From: Siphonodentalium dalli
Lineage: Eukaryota; Mollusca; Scaphopoda; Gadilida; Siphonodentaliidae
DNA length: 64,000 nt
Reading direction: 5' to 3'
NCBI GenBank assembly: GCA_032622095.1
Contig: CP136067.1
Location: 77,650,705 to 77,714,704, forward strand
Shown: positions 13,801-25,780 of the stretch, one piece after another
Position numbering within the stretch: the stretch's first letter is position 1
How the letters are laid out: the number at the start of each line of letters is the position of its first letter
Translations under genes and position numbers: made by a program
Notes under the pieces: model-generated
Told to the model about the DNA's origin: nothing
The model's input: the letters and a program-made list of their open reading frames with translations, nothing else
Databases searched by the model: none

Positions 13801-15445
13801 GTGCGTCAAATTATAACGAACCAAAGCCAGACGCTTTGGGTCGTATATAGACTATATCTGATTTGTGACGTCACCAATTATTATCTAATACGACGCTGTT
13901 GTTTTGAATTTCGCGAGGTGGGCTTAAAGCATTAATGTCGTAATCGGCTGTCAAGAGACCAACCCAAATCAGTCGACGTGCAACATTCCCCTATTTATAT
14001 AAACGTCATAAAAGCATTTATTTGTATTTATTTATAAAGGAAAGTAGGTCCATAATGAATTTTAACGGGTCTACTCTGGCACTCGATCTACTGGATCAAA
14101 TCATCGGACCCTAGGAAGTTTTAATATTTTTTTTATAAATAAACTAAAATCACCACAACTCAGCACGATCTACGTGTATCTCATGCACAGCAGTTGATCA
14201 ATACTGCATGGTTCTGTAGCGACTATACCGTGAGAAAGGAAATAATATAATATTTAATATGGATTTGATTGTTATCATAAGTCTACATACTTACGTGCAT
14301 CTGATAATCCATATATATCCTATTTTCTTGAATAGAATGAAAACACATACTTATGAACAAAGCAGAAGATACATTCAGTTCCACGCGAATTCGGTCAATG
14401 GTGAAAATTAAACGATGACGTTGTTTGTCGACTATCGTTGAAATCGACATGCGTTATGACATATTATGAATGAAATGAACATCCTGAGTATCTGAAGCGG
14501 AGAGCTCCCCCAGCACGCCAAGTAATATAATGGTTAGTTTCAGTTCCATGCACTCTCGACAACATATATAACTATTTATAATTACCCCACCAAACATAAG
14601 CCTTATGCATGTGAATCTTATTTGGTGGGAATCTATAAAGTGATTTTGACAAGAATTGTTTTAAACGCTGCATGCAGAAACCCATATGTGATTGTTTTAG
14701 CTTTGGTTCGTGAATTACGCTTGTGTATGATCATATTATGGTATATACGGAGGACCTGGCAGAAATCCAATCTGTATTGAAATTACATGCATAATGTTAG
14801 GTATACAATGGACCAAACTAGTGTCGACTGGCCCGGGTGTATATCTGGAGAAGCAAATATAGCTACACCTTATTGTATCAATCCCATGAATTTGATTATG
14901 GTAATTGTGAATTTTCCAAATGGTTTCATTCTATAAAGAGAATGCTCTTAAATATTCAATTGGAATCAAAATGGGAATCGCAGAGCGATTCTCAGATATA
15001 TTGAAATAATATATATATGTGTCAAACCACTCATTGTAATACAGAAGTCCAGTACTACCAGTTAGATTTTTGTTAAAAGTAGAAAATTCGAGATATAAAG
15101 TAGAATATTCGAGATGAAAATTCGAGATAAAAAATCGAATTAGATCCGGCCCCTCCTGGTTAGAGCATATAAGTTTAGGGTCAGTGTTATACCGTTGAAA
15201 ATGAATAGGGTCCCTTTCCGTCCTGGTTATGGTCAAGTGTATGGTCACGTATACGTCCCGACCCGCCCTGTCCCGATTAGCGTATATTATAGTCAGAGAG
15301 ATAGTTTTATTCCTCCATATCAGAAGATAATATGTTACAATCATACACAATTATATAGATTACACGATATCACATTCTAAAATATAAATAATGGCAATTC
15401 GTTGTCGATTATCATAGGAAATTAGAGTATATGCGAAATTCATCT
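13801..15445. other. Hox intron, unassigned part
   Basis: No gene is recognised. The region is AT-rich, with short repeats such as ATTCGAGATA(A/T)A around 15085-15140. The second copy (60369-62051) is collinear with small indels. Confidence 0.5.
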
Positions 15446-18400
15446 TCACATCACGCAAATAAAGCAGACACAATGTCTAAAAAGTTGTTCCTCGTCACAC
15501 ATGAGGTGTATTTCCGAGCGTATACATCCACCGAAACAGTATGCTAGAAACTTTATATCGGTCATTGAATCTAACATATTGTAAACTTCAACTGTATAGT
15601 TGTCAATAATAAAATACCAGAAAGAATTTCGCATTTTCAGTGCGAACTCGGAAGAACAGTCAGTGTACATATGAAACAACTGGTTGGAAAACGCTAGTTG
15701 GCAATGGTGACACAGTGAATCGTTGTCATATATGGTCGTTCTGTTGAGAATGTTAGCCATCTGAATACTTAAGAGAAGGGCTGCTCTTCTCGCCATAAAC
15801 ACCATATTCTCCAAGTGCTAAATTGGTCTGGTTTAACTTGGTAGAAAAGGTGCATATCCGGTAATTGTGGATTATAATATATCTCACGTGAGCAATGGAC
15901 AACAAGTCTTTCTTTAATCAATCGCTTCCACGTTGCTAGAGACGGAAATATGCATGAGTTAGCAAATGTTACGAGAATGTCATAAAAATCATACGTGTTA
16001 AGGATTCTAGTTATTTCCTTGAGTAAGCCTGTTTCTGTGCGACCATAAATGAGGTTACCGTGGATATTAAATACAACTATTTCTAGAGAAAACATGCGAT
16101 TACTCGGTGAATGTATCAATGTGCCTAGGAACAGTAAATTTCTGCGCTCAATTTGATATTGAATTGGCATCATACCAATCATGGGAGAGTGAAAGAATCG
16201 TGCTGCTTCTCTGGGGAATGTGTTGCATGTTTTTAATACACATGCGATAAGCTCTTTCTAGCATTTGCATATAACGTGAGTGAGAAGTTTCAGGTTGATC
16301 ACAGGGCTAAAAATCCTTGGAGATTGGAGATCGACAATCAGCGAAGTAGCATTTGCGTAGAATTTGAGAGGCTCGTTCTATATTGGGGGTTTGTGAACAC
16401 ACATAATCCTGAATTATACCGAGGTGAGTCATTTGTTTTACTACAGATATAGAACCAGGTCCAAGAGCAAATTACTCGTGTGCTGTGGACCCAACGTTGC
16501 GAGCGTTAAAATAACGACCTTGCTTTTTTCGACTGAAAATTGAAAACGCCATTTAATGCTGTACTCAAAGCATATGTTAATAAGTCTCCGAATGCCACCT
16601 TCAGTCAAAGAAGTGACGGCAATGTCATCCGCATTTGTGGGCGACGAACACGTTAAGGAGCTAATGTTTAGGCCATCTGGATGATCTGATAGAGGACTTA
16701 CAAGATCGTCAATAAAAATAAGGTATAGGAAAGGAGATAAGACCACTCCTTGCCGCGTGCCTTGTTTAATTTGGAATGGTTGAGTTATAATTCCTTTATG
16801 GAGTATGTGACTTTCGACATCTGTATACATATTGTGAAAAAGTCTGAGGAAGTCGCCTTTCACTCCCTTTTCATACATTTTATAGAGCAATCGTACGCAA
16901 TCAAAAGCTTTTCGTGAATCGAGAAATGCTGTGAAAAGACGCGAGCTACTGGAATTGACAAAGGCGACAACTTCCTGTAACTCGAATGCAGTCACCGAAC
17001 AACCAGCGCCCTTCTGGGACCCATTTTGTAAGGCATTTGGGAAATTGTCGAAAGCTTGGCAAAGAATAATAATCTCAAATAGCTTATAAACCACTGGGAG
17101 CAGCGTGATTGCTCGGTAGCTATCTGATCGAGTCTTGAATGTGCTTTGGTTCACCTTTATAGATCGGCACAACAAGCCCTGTCTTCATACGAGGGGGATG
17201 TGCGTGAACTGGAACATGGAAGAATATAATAAACATAATAAGTTATGAATGGCGACAGGAGCATGAAAAATGTGTTCATTTGTTAATGTGTCAATACCGC
17301 CAGCTTTATTTCGCTTGAGCCCCTTGAGTGCACTAACGACTTCGGCCAGTGATATACTGCACTTGTTAAGTAATTGTCGCCATTTTTGTCATTGCTGCAT
17401 TTGATGTATTCCTCAAGTTTGGAATGAACAAAAAATTGGAATTCTGAGTCACTGTGTGTAGAAGCTCTATAGAGTTCCGAAAAATAACTTTGCCACCCTC
17501 TAGCAATATCGAGGGGATCCCGATACATAACACCATTGAAAGCCATTTCGGAACCTTCACAAACGCTACTACCTGATTTTGGACGAACAGCTTCCCAGAA
17601 ACTCTTGTGATTATTAACAGCAAATGTTACAATGTTTCGCACTGCATTCCGCATGTGAGCTTTAACTGCAAGACGATGAGCTCTACGAAAACGACGTTTG
17701 TCATCTCTATAGGCGCGGTAAGTTTCATTAATAAACGCAGATGGTCGTCCCGCTACTACCCACCGTTTTCTGCTTGCTAGCATTGCTCAATGCAATCCAT
17801 GAATGTCGCGGGTCCAGTATGGTTTTGAGTGGTGCTTCGATTGTGGTGGGGGACTAGATTTTTGAGCTGCAGATAGCAACACACTAACTAAGTCGGAGTA
17901 AAATATATCCAATGTATTTTCGTTGGTAATAGTTGTTGGAAGTTTCGCAAAATCATTACTCAGAAAAGTTTATATCGTTCAATGTCGATTTTCTTCCAAT
18001 GTATTGTTTTCCGACGAGGACTATTATAGAGTTATCGGACGTTAGACTCGGGATGAGTGCTGTACAAATCACTGGCCGGTGGTTCGAATTGTTGATGGTG
18101 TCATCATCTAAGATTGAATAATTAGACATGATATCAACTCTACATTTGTGTACAATAATGTGATCAATGAGCGAAGACGATGCTTCGGGACAATATGGCA
18201 CAAAGGAAACACATGGGCCTGTGCGGGACTGTGATGACATCAGCGACACCATATTGTGCACGCTTAGAAAGTTTTCCATCGCGTCCGATCTGGCACTACG
18301 TTTAGATCCTACTTTGGAATACTCTGAGTTTGTTCTAGGAAAAAGTTTCGATCAGTTCAGAAAGATCGGACAAGAATTTCAAGTATGATTCGTCGGGATA

Positions 18401-18790
18401 ATTTGTGTTCGGAAGATAGACTTGGAATATGAATAGAAATTGTTTGTATTCAAGTCTTAGACGAATGCCAATGATACGTTCATTGTGTAAATCGACGGTG
18501 GACGCATTGATTGACCGAGATTTATCAACGAGGAATGCGACACCATCTCGATAATAACTACCACCCGTTTTCGTAATGATAGTTCTACCACACTTGGCGA
18601 CACTTTGTGTAATTAGGGTAGATTTGATCTAGAAAGAAATGGAGTTATGATCGAGCCAATGCTACGAGATTCCAACTATGTCAAAACTCTGTGCATTTTG
18701 ATTTAGTGAAGAGGACAAGTATATAAGAGGCACTGGATTGAATACCAGTGGCGTTCCATGAGATCACATTGGTATGGCTATAATAAACAG
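15446..18790 (-). pseudogene. LINE ORF2 (endonuclease-reverse transcriptase), broken, antisense to Hox
   Basis: On the minus strand, from high to low coordinates, the parts of a non-LTR retrotransposon ORF2 follow in order. An APE-type endonuclease starts near 18690 (FDIVGIS then a stop where Glu is usual) and continues at 18370-18600 with GVAFLVDKS, NERIIGIRL and FQVYLPNTNYPDE. Its C-terminus is at 17956-18279 (LIDHIIVHK...NSNHRPV). A linker lies at 17283-17783 (YRDDKRRFRRAHR...FWEAVRP). The reverse transcriptase at 16441-17175 has SYRAITLLPVVYKLFE, the FLDSRKAFD motif, QGTRQGVVLSPFLY and NADD in place of the usual (Y/F)ADD. The C-terminal part at 15446-16182 has a CHHC...H...C zinc-knuckle-like cluster. 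Frame breaks and stops make it a pseudogene. The clade is not assigned. Confidence 0.9.
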
Positions 18791-18842
18791 GTTCATTATT
18801 ACACGAAAGTCAATTACGTTGTTCATCCATGATAATTCGTAT

Positions 18843-19417
18843 TGAATGAGTTTTTGGGTCGGTCACCGAATGTTCTCCAAGGGCGACTATATACATTTGG
18901 TGGCCAGAAATTTACCGAACACATGCGCGAACACGCGTCCGCTGGTACTGTGATCCTCGCCGATATGCTATCTCGAACAGTTTTGCATGACATAACTTTA
19001 ACGTACGTTGGGGTTATTCCGCGATCCTGCAGATAATCACGAATTACCTTCTGATCGTCGTATATATGGCGAAACGCCTCCTATGTAGAAACTTTTGGTG
19101 GTTGGAATCCGAGATTCATTTTGATATTCAAGAGAAAGGGGTAGGGAAATTAGCGAAACATTCCATGAGTGCTCATTTGACTTAGGACTCCCGCGCACTG
19201 TTCCGGAAGAGCGATAAGAGTTGTTGGCTTGAGTTTCACGGTCAGCATTATCCCTCTCAACGACATTCTGTTCAAGAGAAAGGATGCGCGACTCATAATT
19301 GTCAAAGAGAGTTTTGATTATTACTCTTACCGAAATGTAATGGAACGTTGATACATTTCTGAATTGGGCCATATACATACGTGCCACAACCGTATATCTA
19401 CAGAAATAACGTTTCAA
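18843..19417 (-). pseudogene. LINE ORF1-like remnant, antisense to Hox
   Basis: This lies immediately 5' (minus-strand sense) of the ORF2 remnant. The upstream part has a coiled-coil-like stretch (NYESRILSLEQNVVERDN) and then FYIGGVSPYI. After one frameshift near 19060 it continues as DDQKVIRDYLQDRGITP, SARITVPADA and FWPPNVYSRPW. This order (coiled coil, RRM-like fold, basic C-terminus) fits the nucleic-acid-binding ORF1 of LINEs, although the RRM assignment is by pattern only. With ORF2 it makes a roughly 4-kb LINE, nearly full length but inactive. Confidence 0.65.
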
Positions 19418-20802
19418 ATATTTTTCAGGTATTCATTGCCAGGTTGTTATCGACATAGGATCTGCATTGTGAAAAATACTATATTCCTATACGGCACATT
19501 GTGCTACCATTTTTATGAAGAACGCAACGTATTATACCTATACATCAAATTGTTGTAATTTTACATCACGTCGGAAGCAAACCTGAGCACTAGATTCCCG
19601 TTTGGGGGACATTTTGTTTTGTGTTAACGAGAAATATATATATAGGGAAAGGATTGATTGCGATGTACACTGTAAAGTTGGAATAGCTTATCAAAAACAA
19701 AAAAACAACATGTTTGGGTATATATTAACGACAATAAGCGACATTGAAACTCCAAACTACAAATTTTCCCCGACTCGGATTCGGGCTTGGACTAGGACTA
19801 CAGCCGTTAGCGTGTCCCTTCCGTAACTTTATGGAATTTATAATTAACAAAGTCATTCGAATTCTAGTTCGTATTCTCCGTCTATTTCGAGAATATTTGG
19901 GAATACTTATGTTGGAATAATGTTAACACAGTCTACTTTCGGTTTGTATGTGAACCGTACCCAATGTCCATTTGCGAAAACCGGCTGACGGCCAACACAA
20001 ACATTGATATTTCTATCGAAACATGGCAGTTGGGTTGTATCCTGCATACCTATTCGCGCAACATGTTGACATTTCACTCGGGTGTTTACCAGGTCTGAGG
20101 AATGTGAAAATTCGTCTATAGCTGAAATCAGCTATCCTATCTTAATTCAGTTATATATTATACTCTTTGGTCGGCATACGTTTTAATCAACACGACAAAA
20201 TATGGAAAATGCGCATAAAAAACGAGCTATCATACAGTCATCATAATCTAGTTTCTAATTCAGTAAATGATTCAATCGGGCAGTATAGTACTTCGACAAA
20301 GTGTTGCCACTTCACAGCATATGACTACCAACTTTATTTGACATGCAACGGCAGTGTTCCGTAAGGTCACACGGGTTATCGCTATATATGCACCGTTATT
20401 AATCTCTCACTCATGCGAACCCTCACTGTCATAATACTGGTATTATTTTTGTTTATGGACTCGATATTCGTACATAATTTAAATGCAACTTCCGCTTATT
20501 ACATCCGATCATGGCAGCTCTGAATGTTTTTTTTTCACGAAAAGATTCTTCGAACTCAATAATAAAAAACTGTTATAAAACAAATGGTACCCGGTGTACG
20601 GTATCCGAACTTTACAATCGTACACGCTTCCGTTACAATTTACAAAGCATAATTGCTTTACCAAGGAGCGGCAGCACTTTCTCAAAATAAGGTCACCTCA
20701 GTCGTTTATATAGAATTTTAATTAAGAGATCGGTAGATTCGCAGACTTGTTTAATGTTGGAACTTAACTGTTAGTTGTGACTATTTCTAAACACAGATCC
20801 TA
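19418..20802. other. Hox intron, unassigned part
   Basis: No gene is recognised. The first few hundred bases may be the 5' UTR of the antisense LINE, whose 5' end is not identifiable. Confidence 0.5.
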
Positions 20803-20872
20803 AGGGTACGTTCATTCACCCGCAAATTTGCAAACAAGGCCGTGCAAATTTTCCAGTGTATGAACGTACCCT
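20803..20872. mobile_element. 70-bp MITE-like hairpin
   Basis: AGGGTACGTTCATTCAC at the left end matches the inverted GTGTATGAACGTACCCT at the right end with one mismatch. A second inner pair (GCAAATTTGC / TGCAAATTTT) extends the fold. The size and AGGG...CCCT ends suggest a very short MITE. The target-site duplication is not clear. Confidence 0.6.
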
Positions 20873-21229
20873 AAACGCATCAGAATAATTAACAAGATCT
20901 TTGATGTCAACCAATAACGGACAAGTTTGTTGTCTGCTATTGTTTTGAATGTCTCTATCGAAATGTCTGCAACGCACTGATAGTGCCGAGATACACACAG
21001 GGACTATTAACTGACTATTAAAAAAAAACATTGTTGAACTGGCGGATTATCGCGGATCCAATTCCACCCGATCGCTGACTCACCGAAGTCCACTTGAGGC
21101 TATAACTCTAATAATCCATGTACCGATCCTATTTTTAAAATACCTATATATATCCCTGACTATAAATTCCCCACCCATGCACAGTACCTGAAATCATCAC
21201 CCGAACAGAAACTTACCAAATATCTAATC

Positions 21230-21357
21230 ACTCATGTATCCCTCGTGTGAAATTTATTGTTATTATGTCATAATTGAATATCTTGATGTCATATATATTT
21301 TGTCTGTAATATCCACATATCGATTAACAGAATAAACTCAATTGAATTGAATTGAAT
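21230..21357 (+). mobile_element. Retroelement 3' tail with (TTGAA)n
   Basis: An AT-rich segment ends AATAAACTCAATTGAATTGAATTGAAT. An AATAAA-like stretch followed by a short tandem repeat is typical of LINE/SINE 3' ends. It is 5'-truncated with no coding part. Confidence 0.45.
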
Positions 21358-22059
21358 AAGTCACAATCTGTTATTATATACAGTGCTTTGACTTTGTTCA
21401 TCAGAACTATACACGGACCAATGCATCATGTTGTTATCGAACCATTTGTGACTATGATAACATTGTCGCCAAGTCATCGCCCATAATTTCACGCCCGTGA
21501 CTGGACAATGTCATACCAAAACAAGTAATGTATGCCAATTCAAATGTTTTACTTTTACATAAACTTGAGTGATAACTCTGATAGCTGTGTTCCTTATTCT
21601 TAAAATGAGAGACCGGGTTCGTACGATTTAGATTGGTCGAAGTTAGTATTACCCGTAATTGAAAAGCTCACTTGAAATAACTGTATTTAGAATATAGATG
21701 CAGTTTGTAGGTCAGTGGTCAATTGCTCATTCAACCATGCATCAAAATTACATATGAGTTTTCATTTAACTCTTATAGATATACAAACATGCAGTAAAAT
21801 GACCTCTTGTGAGTTTTTGGATATTCGATAATTGAAATTTCCCTCTGATGTTATTCTGCTATAATGCGTGCCTCTCCATTCAGCATAGTTTTGTGTTCCA
21901 TTTTAACCTACTGACTACTGTTACATCATATGGCAATGGTTGTACTGCATGTTTGCCTCAGATTAATAGCATATTTGAATATTTAATGAATGAAGCTGCA
22001 TTCAATAATCACCAAGTACCTAGAATTACCAACCTGAATAACAATATCTTTAATTTTAG

Positions 22060-22202
22060 GGTGGCGACAGGAAGACGACCCGATAGGTCGTGTCGCCTCC
22101 ACATGACTTGTCTATTTGTGTTATATTTACTTTTTTATGTACTAGATACTATATATGATTTGTCATGAAATAAACTATTCTGATTCTGATTCTGATTCTG
22201 AA
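22060..22202 (+). mobile_element. Retroelement 3' tail with hairpin and (ATTCTG)n
   Basis: A hairpin at about 22066-22096 (GGCGACAGGAAGACGACC / GGTCGTGTCGCC) is followed by AATAAACT and four ATTCTG repeats. This is the layout of many CR1/L2-like LINE and SINE tails. It is non-coding and lies 0.5 kb before the homeodomain exon. Confidence 0.55.
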
Positions 22203-22676
22203 TAATTGTCACATTTTAGTGAGCTTTTTAATAATGTGTAAACTCAGTTTGACTAATGTACAATTGCATGTGTAATTTTATTGTCAACAATACTTGTTTC
22301 ATAAAACAATGGAACCTTAGTTCGTAGAATTATGAAGTCGAATCTTACTCCACCCATACACACATCATATTATTTATAGAAATGCCTGCGAGAGCACGTG
22401 TTTTCGCCATTCTGTGTCGGTCGAACATAATATTTGTGGTGTATGTGTATGTTTTACGGGAATTCCGTATTTTTATAGCAAATTTGATGGCAGCAAATTT
22501 GCCTACACATAATGTCACATATGCCGTAAAATTACGGACATTTTTAACAGTGTATGATTATAGCGCGGACTGATTCTTACATGTTATTGTCAGTGAACAT
22601 TTGAACTTTATTATCATTGACACTTCTCTGCACTATATATGTGCATATATATAATGCAGCATGCATGTCATTACAG

Positions 22677-22915
22677 GTGGCTTCCGCAAGAGAGGAAGAC
22701 AGACGTACACACGACACCAGACACTCGAACTGGAGAAGGAGTTCCATTTTAACCGATATCTCAAACGTAAACGGAGGACGGACATTTCTCAATCTCTCTA
22801 TTTGTCGGAACGACAGATAAAAATATGGTTCCAAAATCGAAGAATGAAAGAGAAAAAGGAATCGCGACAACTAAAAGAATTGAACTTTGGACCAGATGTC
22901 AAAGTAGGCAACTGA
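22677..22915 (+). CDS. Hox protein, UbdA-type (Lox2/Lox4-like), homeodomain exon 2
   Basis: Second and last coding exon. The acceptor is TCATTACAG at 22668-22676 and the TGA stop is at 22913-22915. It encodes residues 165-242. The 60-residue homeodomain is residues 167-226. Helix 3 is the canonical [12 protein letters not shown] with Ile47, Gln50, Asn51 and Met54, so binding to TAAT-type sites is expected. The N-terminal arm [10 protein letters not shown] and helix 1 [14 protein letters not shown] mark the central Hox class. After the homeodomain, ESRQLKELN aligns without gaps to the UbdA peptide EIQAIKELN of Ubx/abd-A/Lox2/Lox4, with KELN at the same positions 64-67. Loop and helix 2 are unusually diverged ([18 protein letters not shown]), and position 56 is Glu. 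The C-terminal tail is short, 16 residues. No matching exon appears for the second gene copy, which runs off the window. Confidence 0.96.
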
Positions 22916-23164
22916 ATGCTACAAGTGATCAAACGATATACGGCTTAATGAATGGCGTAAACGGATGTTAACTTGGTGGTTTGAAGACTCAGATTGCACT
23001 TAGTAATTAATGCTCGCACTCGCTACATTCTGGCCCGGCGCTGGCGATACAATTGAGATCTTTCGCACTACTATACTGATGAGAATTACGAATAGAATAT
23101 AGCAGTCTTATAAATGTTTCTTACGGATTATATTTGCTGTGATTAGTTTGTACTTAATTTAGTT
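22916..23164 (+). other. Presumed start of Hox 3' UTR
   Basis: Directly follows the Hox stop codon. No other gene is seen. The nearest convincing AATAAA lies at 23707-23712, beyond the 59-bp minisatellite, so the minisatellite may be transcribed within the 3' UTR. This is inferred and there is no transcript evidence here. Confidence 0.4.
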
Positions 23165-23566
23165 ACCAGGTCATGCCATAGTCAATGTTAGGCTCGACCA
23201 ATGGTAGACTTAATTTAGTTATTACCAGGTCATGCCATAGTCAATGTTAGGCTCGATCAATGGTAGACTTAATTTTGTTATTACCAGGTCATGCCATAGT
23301 CAATGTTAGGCTCGACCAATGGTAGACTTAATTTAGTTATTACCAGGTCATGCCATAGTCAATGTTAGGCTCCACCAATGGTAGACTTAATTTAGTTATT
23401 ACCAGGTCATGCCATAGTCAATGTTAGGCTCGACCAATGGTAGACTTAATTTAGTTATTACCAGGTCATGCCATAGTCAATGTTAGGCTCGATCAATGGT
23501 AGACTTAATTTAGTTATTACCAGGTCATGCCATAGTCAATGTTAGGCTCGATCAATGGTAGACTCA
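23165..23566. repeat. 59-bp minisatellite, seven units
   Basis: Units start ACCAGGTCATGCCATAGTC at 23165, 23224, 23283, 23342, 23401, 23460 and 23519, exactly 59 bp apart. They are nearly identical, varying mainly at CTCGA(C/T)CAATGG. The last unit is cut after about 48 bp. The low divergence implies recent expansion. Confidence 0.95.
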
Positions 23567-24739
23567 ACCATTACACGCAAAGCTCGCGTGCCCATGAATA
23601 CTTAGCCTCTTGAAACCGTAATCGTAACTACGGATGTGACAAAACGACAACTGATAGAAAGAACACAATTTCTAGTGACGTAGTACCCTTAACTGTTGGC
23701 TTTGTTAATAAACAATCAACATTCGTAATTGTAATCAGTTGCAGTTCATTGTGCGAAAGGTGTCAAATAAGTCTAACATACGTGAAATATTTTATATCGA
23801 TTGTATTGTGCTCCGGTCGCCGGAGACAGCATGCATTCATAGAATCCAGAATAAGTACCCATTTTCAACATGAAACAACAAAGAGCGTTCCTTGTCAGTA
23901 TGTTATTGATATGACATGGATAGGGTCTGTGTGATTCCTGTGCAAAAACAAACAACAAATGGAAATTGGACAATTGCTACCACTTGCGTAAGTGTTTTCA
24001 GAATATATGACATTATGCATAATATAGGTATTTCATATATTTGTTTGCCAATATATTGTATTATTATCATTCTAACCAAATTGCATACTCCTCGACCTAA
24101 TTGAGTGGGTGCAGGACGTTGCGGCACCTGGAACGTAACCATCTGGTTTTCAGGACGATTCGGCACCAAGCTACCGATATGAAACACTCAGATGACTAAA
24201 TCTGATACTCACACGTGAACAACACCCACACCACCAGTATCCAGGTCTGGTATATAGTGACTTATTGTCATTTAGTATAATGGTATTTGTTCCAGTAGTC
24301 TAAAACAAGTGGTATGGAATAACAGATGATGAACTGGTTGACAGACTATTCGGGAAATTGTTAGAAATTATGGAATGGTGTGTATCCTGCACACTGCATG
24401 TATCAGCAATTCATCAAATAATATTTCCAATTTCAGCCTGCTAAATCTCGTCTCTGTGTATCTAATTTCAAAATATGTCAACTTTAGTTGAAATTGAGCT
24501 TAACAACTGATATGTCATAGACATGTCTACGAAATTTCAGCAGTGACTCGAAAGTCAAGATTGAGTTCACTGTCCTGCTACCAAAAGGATAACGAAATCC
24601 GATAATTAATACCCATGATTGATCGCAATGGCGGATAACGTTGTTCTAATTTTCCCAGTTTCTACAAGTTTCCATTCTAACGATCAAAGCCAAGCACGAG
24701 AAACACACATTCCGCGCGATGTATACACAGATAAATTTT
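23567..24739. other. Unassigned non-coding DNA
   Basis: Holds a candidate polyadenylation signal AATAAA at 23707-23712 for the Hox transcript. No gene is recognised. Confidence 0.45.
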
Positions 24740-25215
24740 AGTTCCACTGGAACCCAAAACTGGTTCCATAGTTTGGCCCAGTAGGGAACCAAAACGACGA
24801 ACCAAACATACATGTTTTGGCTCTTCGCGAGGAACCAAAATAAAGAACCAAAATAAAGAACCAAATGAAGAACCAAACATGTTTTGGTTCGTCCCCGCCA
24901 GCAATCAAATTATCAGAGTCTATATGCATATTACTCGAAACAGGCTGTCAGCATGTGTAAATTGATATTTCAAAGGAATTCCCCTTGATTTAGTCTCCCC
25001 CTGTCACCTTAACACCAAACACGTGGATATATTGTTAAACGTTAGACTATACGACATTTAAGCTAGGCATGTTCCCACACAAACCTTGAATTTGGTGGGT
25101 TCTTTGGGAAAACCAAACTAAGGATTTGGTTCCAGATGGAACCAAAGCAGTGTGTAACGAAACTGTTTGGTTCTATATTGGTATTTGGTTCCACGGGGAA
25201 CCAAATTGGGAGCTG
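24740..25215. repeat. GGAACCAAA / TTTGGTTCC repeat cluster
   Basis: Two clusters, at about 24743-24895 and 25095-25207, contain many GAACCAAA motifs and their inverse TTTGGTTC. About 200 bp of unrelated sequence lies between them. The layout resembles a decayed foldback element with short subrepeats in both arms. No clear ends or target duplication could be placed. Confidence 0.45.
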
Positions 25216-25770
25216 TTTTATTAGAGTGTACGTCGTGATTTGATATCGGGAGAAGATCTATTTTGCCGTCTATATTGGCACCCAAACTCCGAGCAGGGTT
25301 TACCTCCCTTGATGACTCTGTAAGAGCACTGCTACCGGCGACAGTTTACCCACATTTGGTGGACTTCCGCGATGTTAAGATATACTAAGCGAACAGAGCA
25401 ACATGCTGCCCTTGTTAAGCACACAACATATCGAACAAAATGTGTATACATTTTGAACCTTAAGTTTGAAAAGTTCCACTAAAACCGAAGAACTATATTT
25501 AGAAACGGTGTGATTAGGTTCTCCGATTATTTTATCAACGCAAAAGTCTAAACGGATGTATACGACATTGTCACAACTCGCACGGCAAGTCAAACACAAG
25601 AGTTATAATTTGCTGCAATTTTGACGAGTAGCTTGCGGAAATCGTCAACAAAACTACCGCTCTGATTTTCCATTCTGTCATTATGTTTTAAATAGGGCGG
25701 GAATTGTTCTGAAAGCACGTAGAAAATTTGACTTTGGGGCGATCGGGTTTCGCCATTTTTTGCGGAAAAC

Positions 25771-25780
25771 TACGGAAGCC
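25771..25780. repeat. Putative target-site duplication TACGGAAGCC at the array's left edge
   Basis: The same 10 bases recur between every pair of array elements (29117, 31967, 34754, 37543, 40396, 43184, 46040). This is expected if one element with a 9-10 bp duplication was amplified by unequal exchange between the flanking repeats, or if repeated insertion used the same site. Confidence 0.6.

Noticed and set aside
21848-22168. 106-residue plus-strand frame upstream of the homeodomain exon
   Set aside because: Its second half lies in a retroelement 3' tail with a hairpin and (ATTCTG)n. No splice logic links it to the Hox exons.
23165-23566. CRISPR-like regular repeats
   Set aside because: The 59-bp units are contiguous without unique spacers, and the genome is eukaryotic. 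It is a minisatellite.
24646-24929. Overlapping minus-strand frames rich in Trp, Phe and Gly
   Set aside because: Products of the GGAACCAAA repeat cluster in three frames. No gene.
10391-25770. Hox-cluster microRNAs (mir-10, iab-4 type)
   Set aside because: I looked for their mature-sequence cores by eye on both strands and saw no convincing match.
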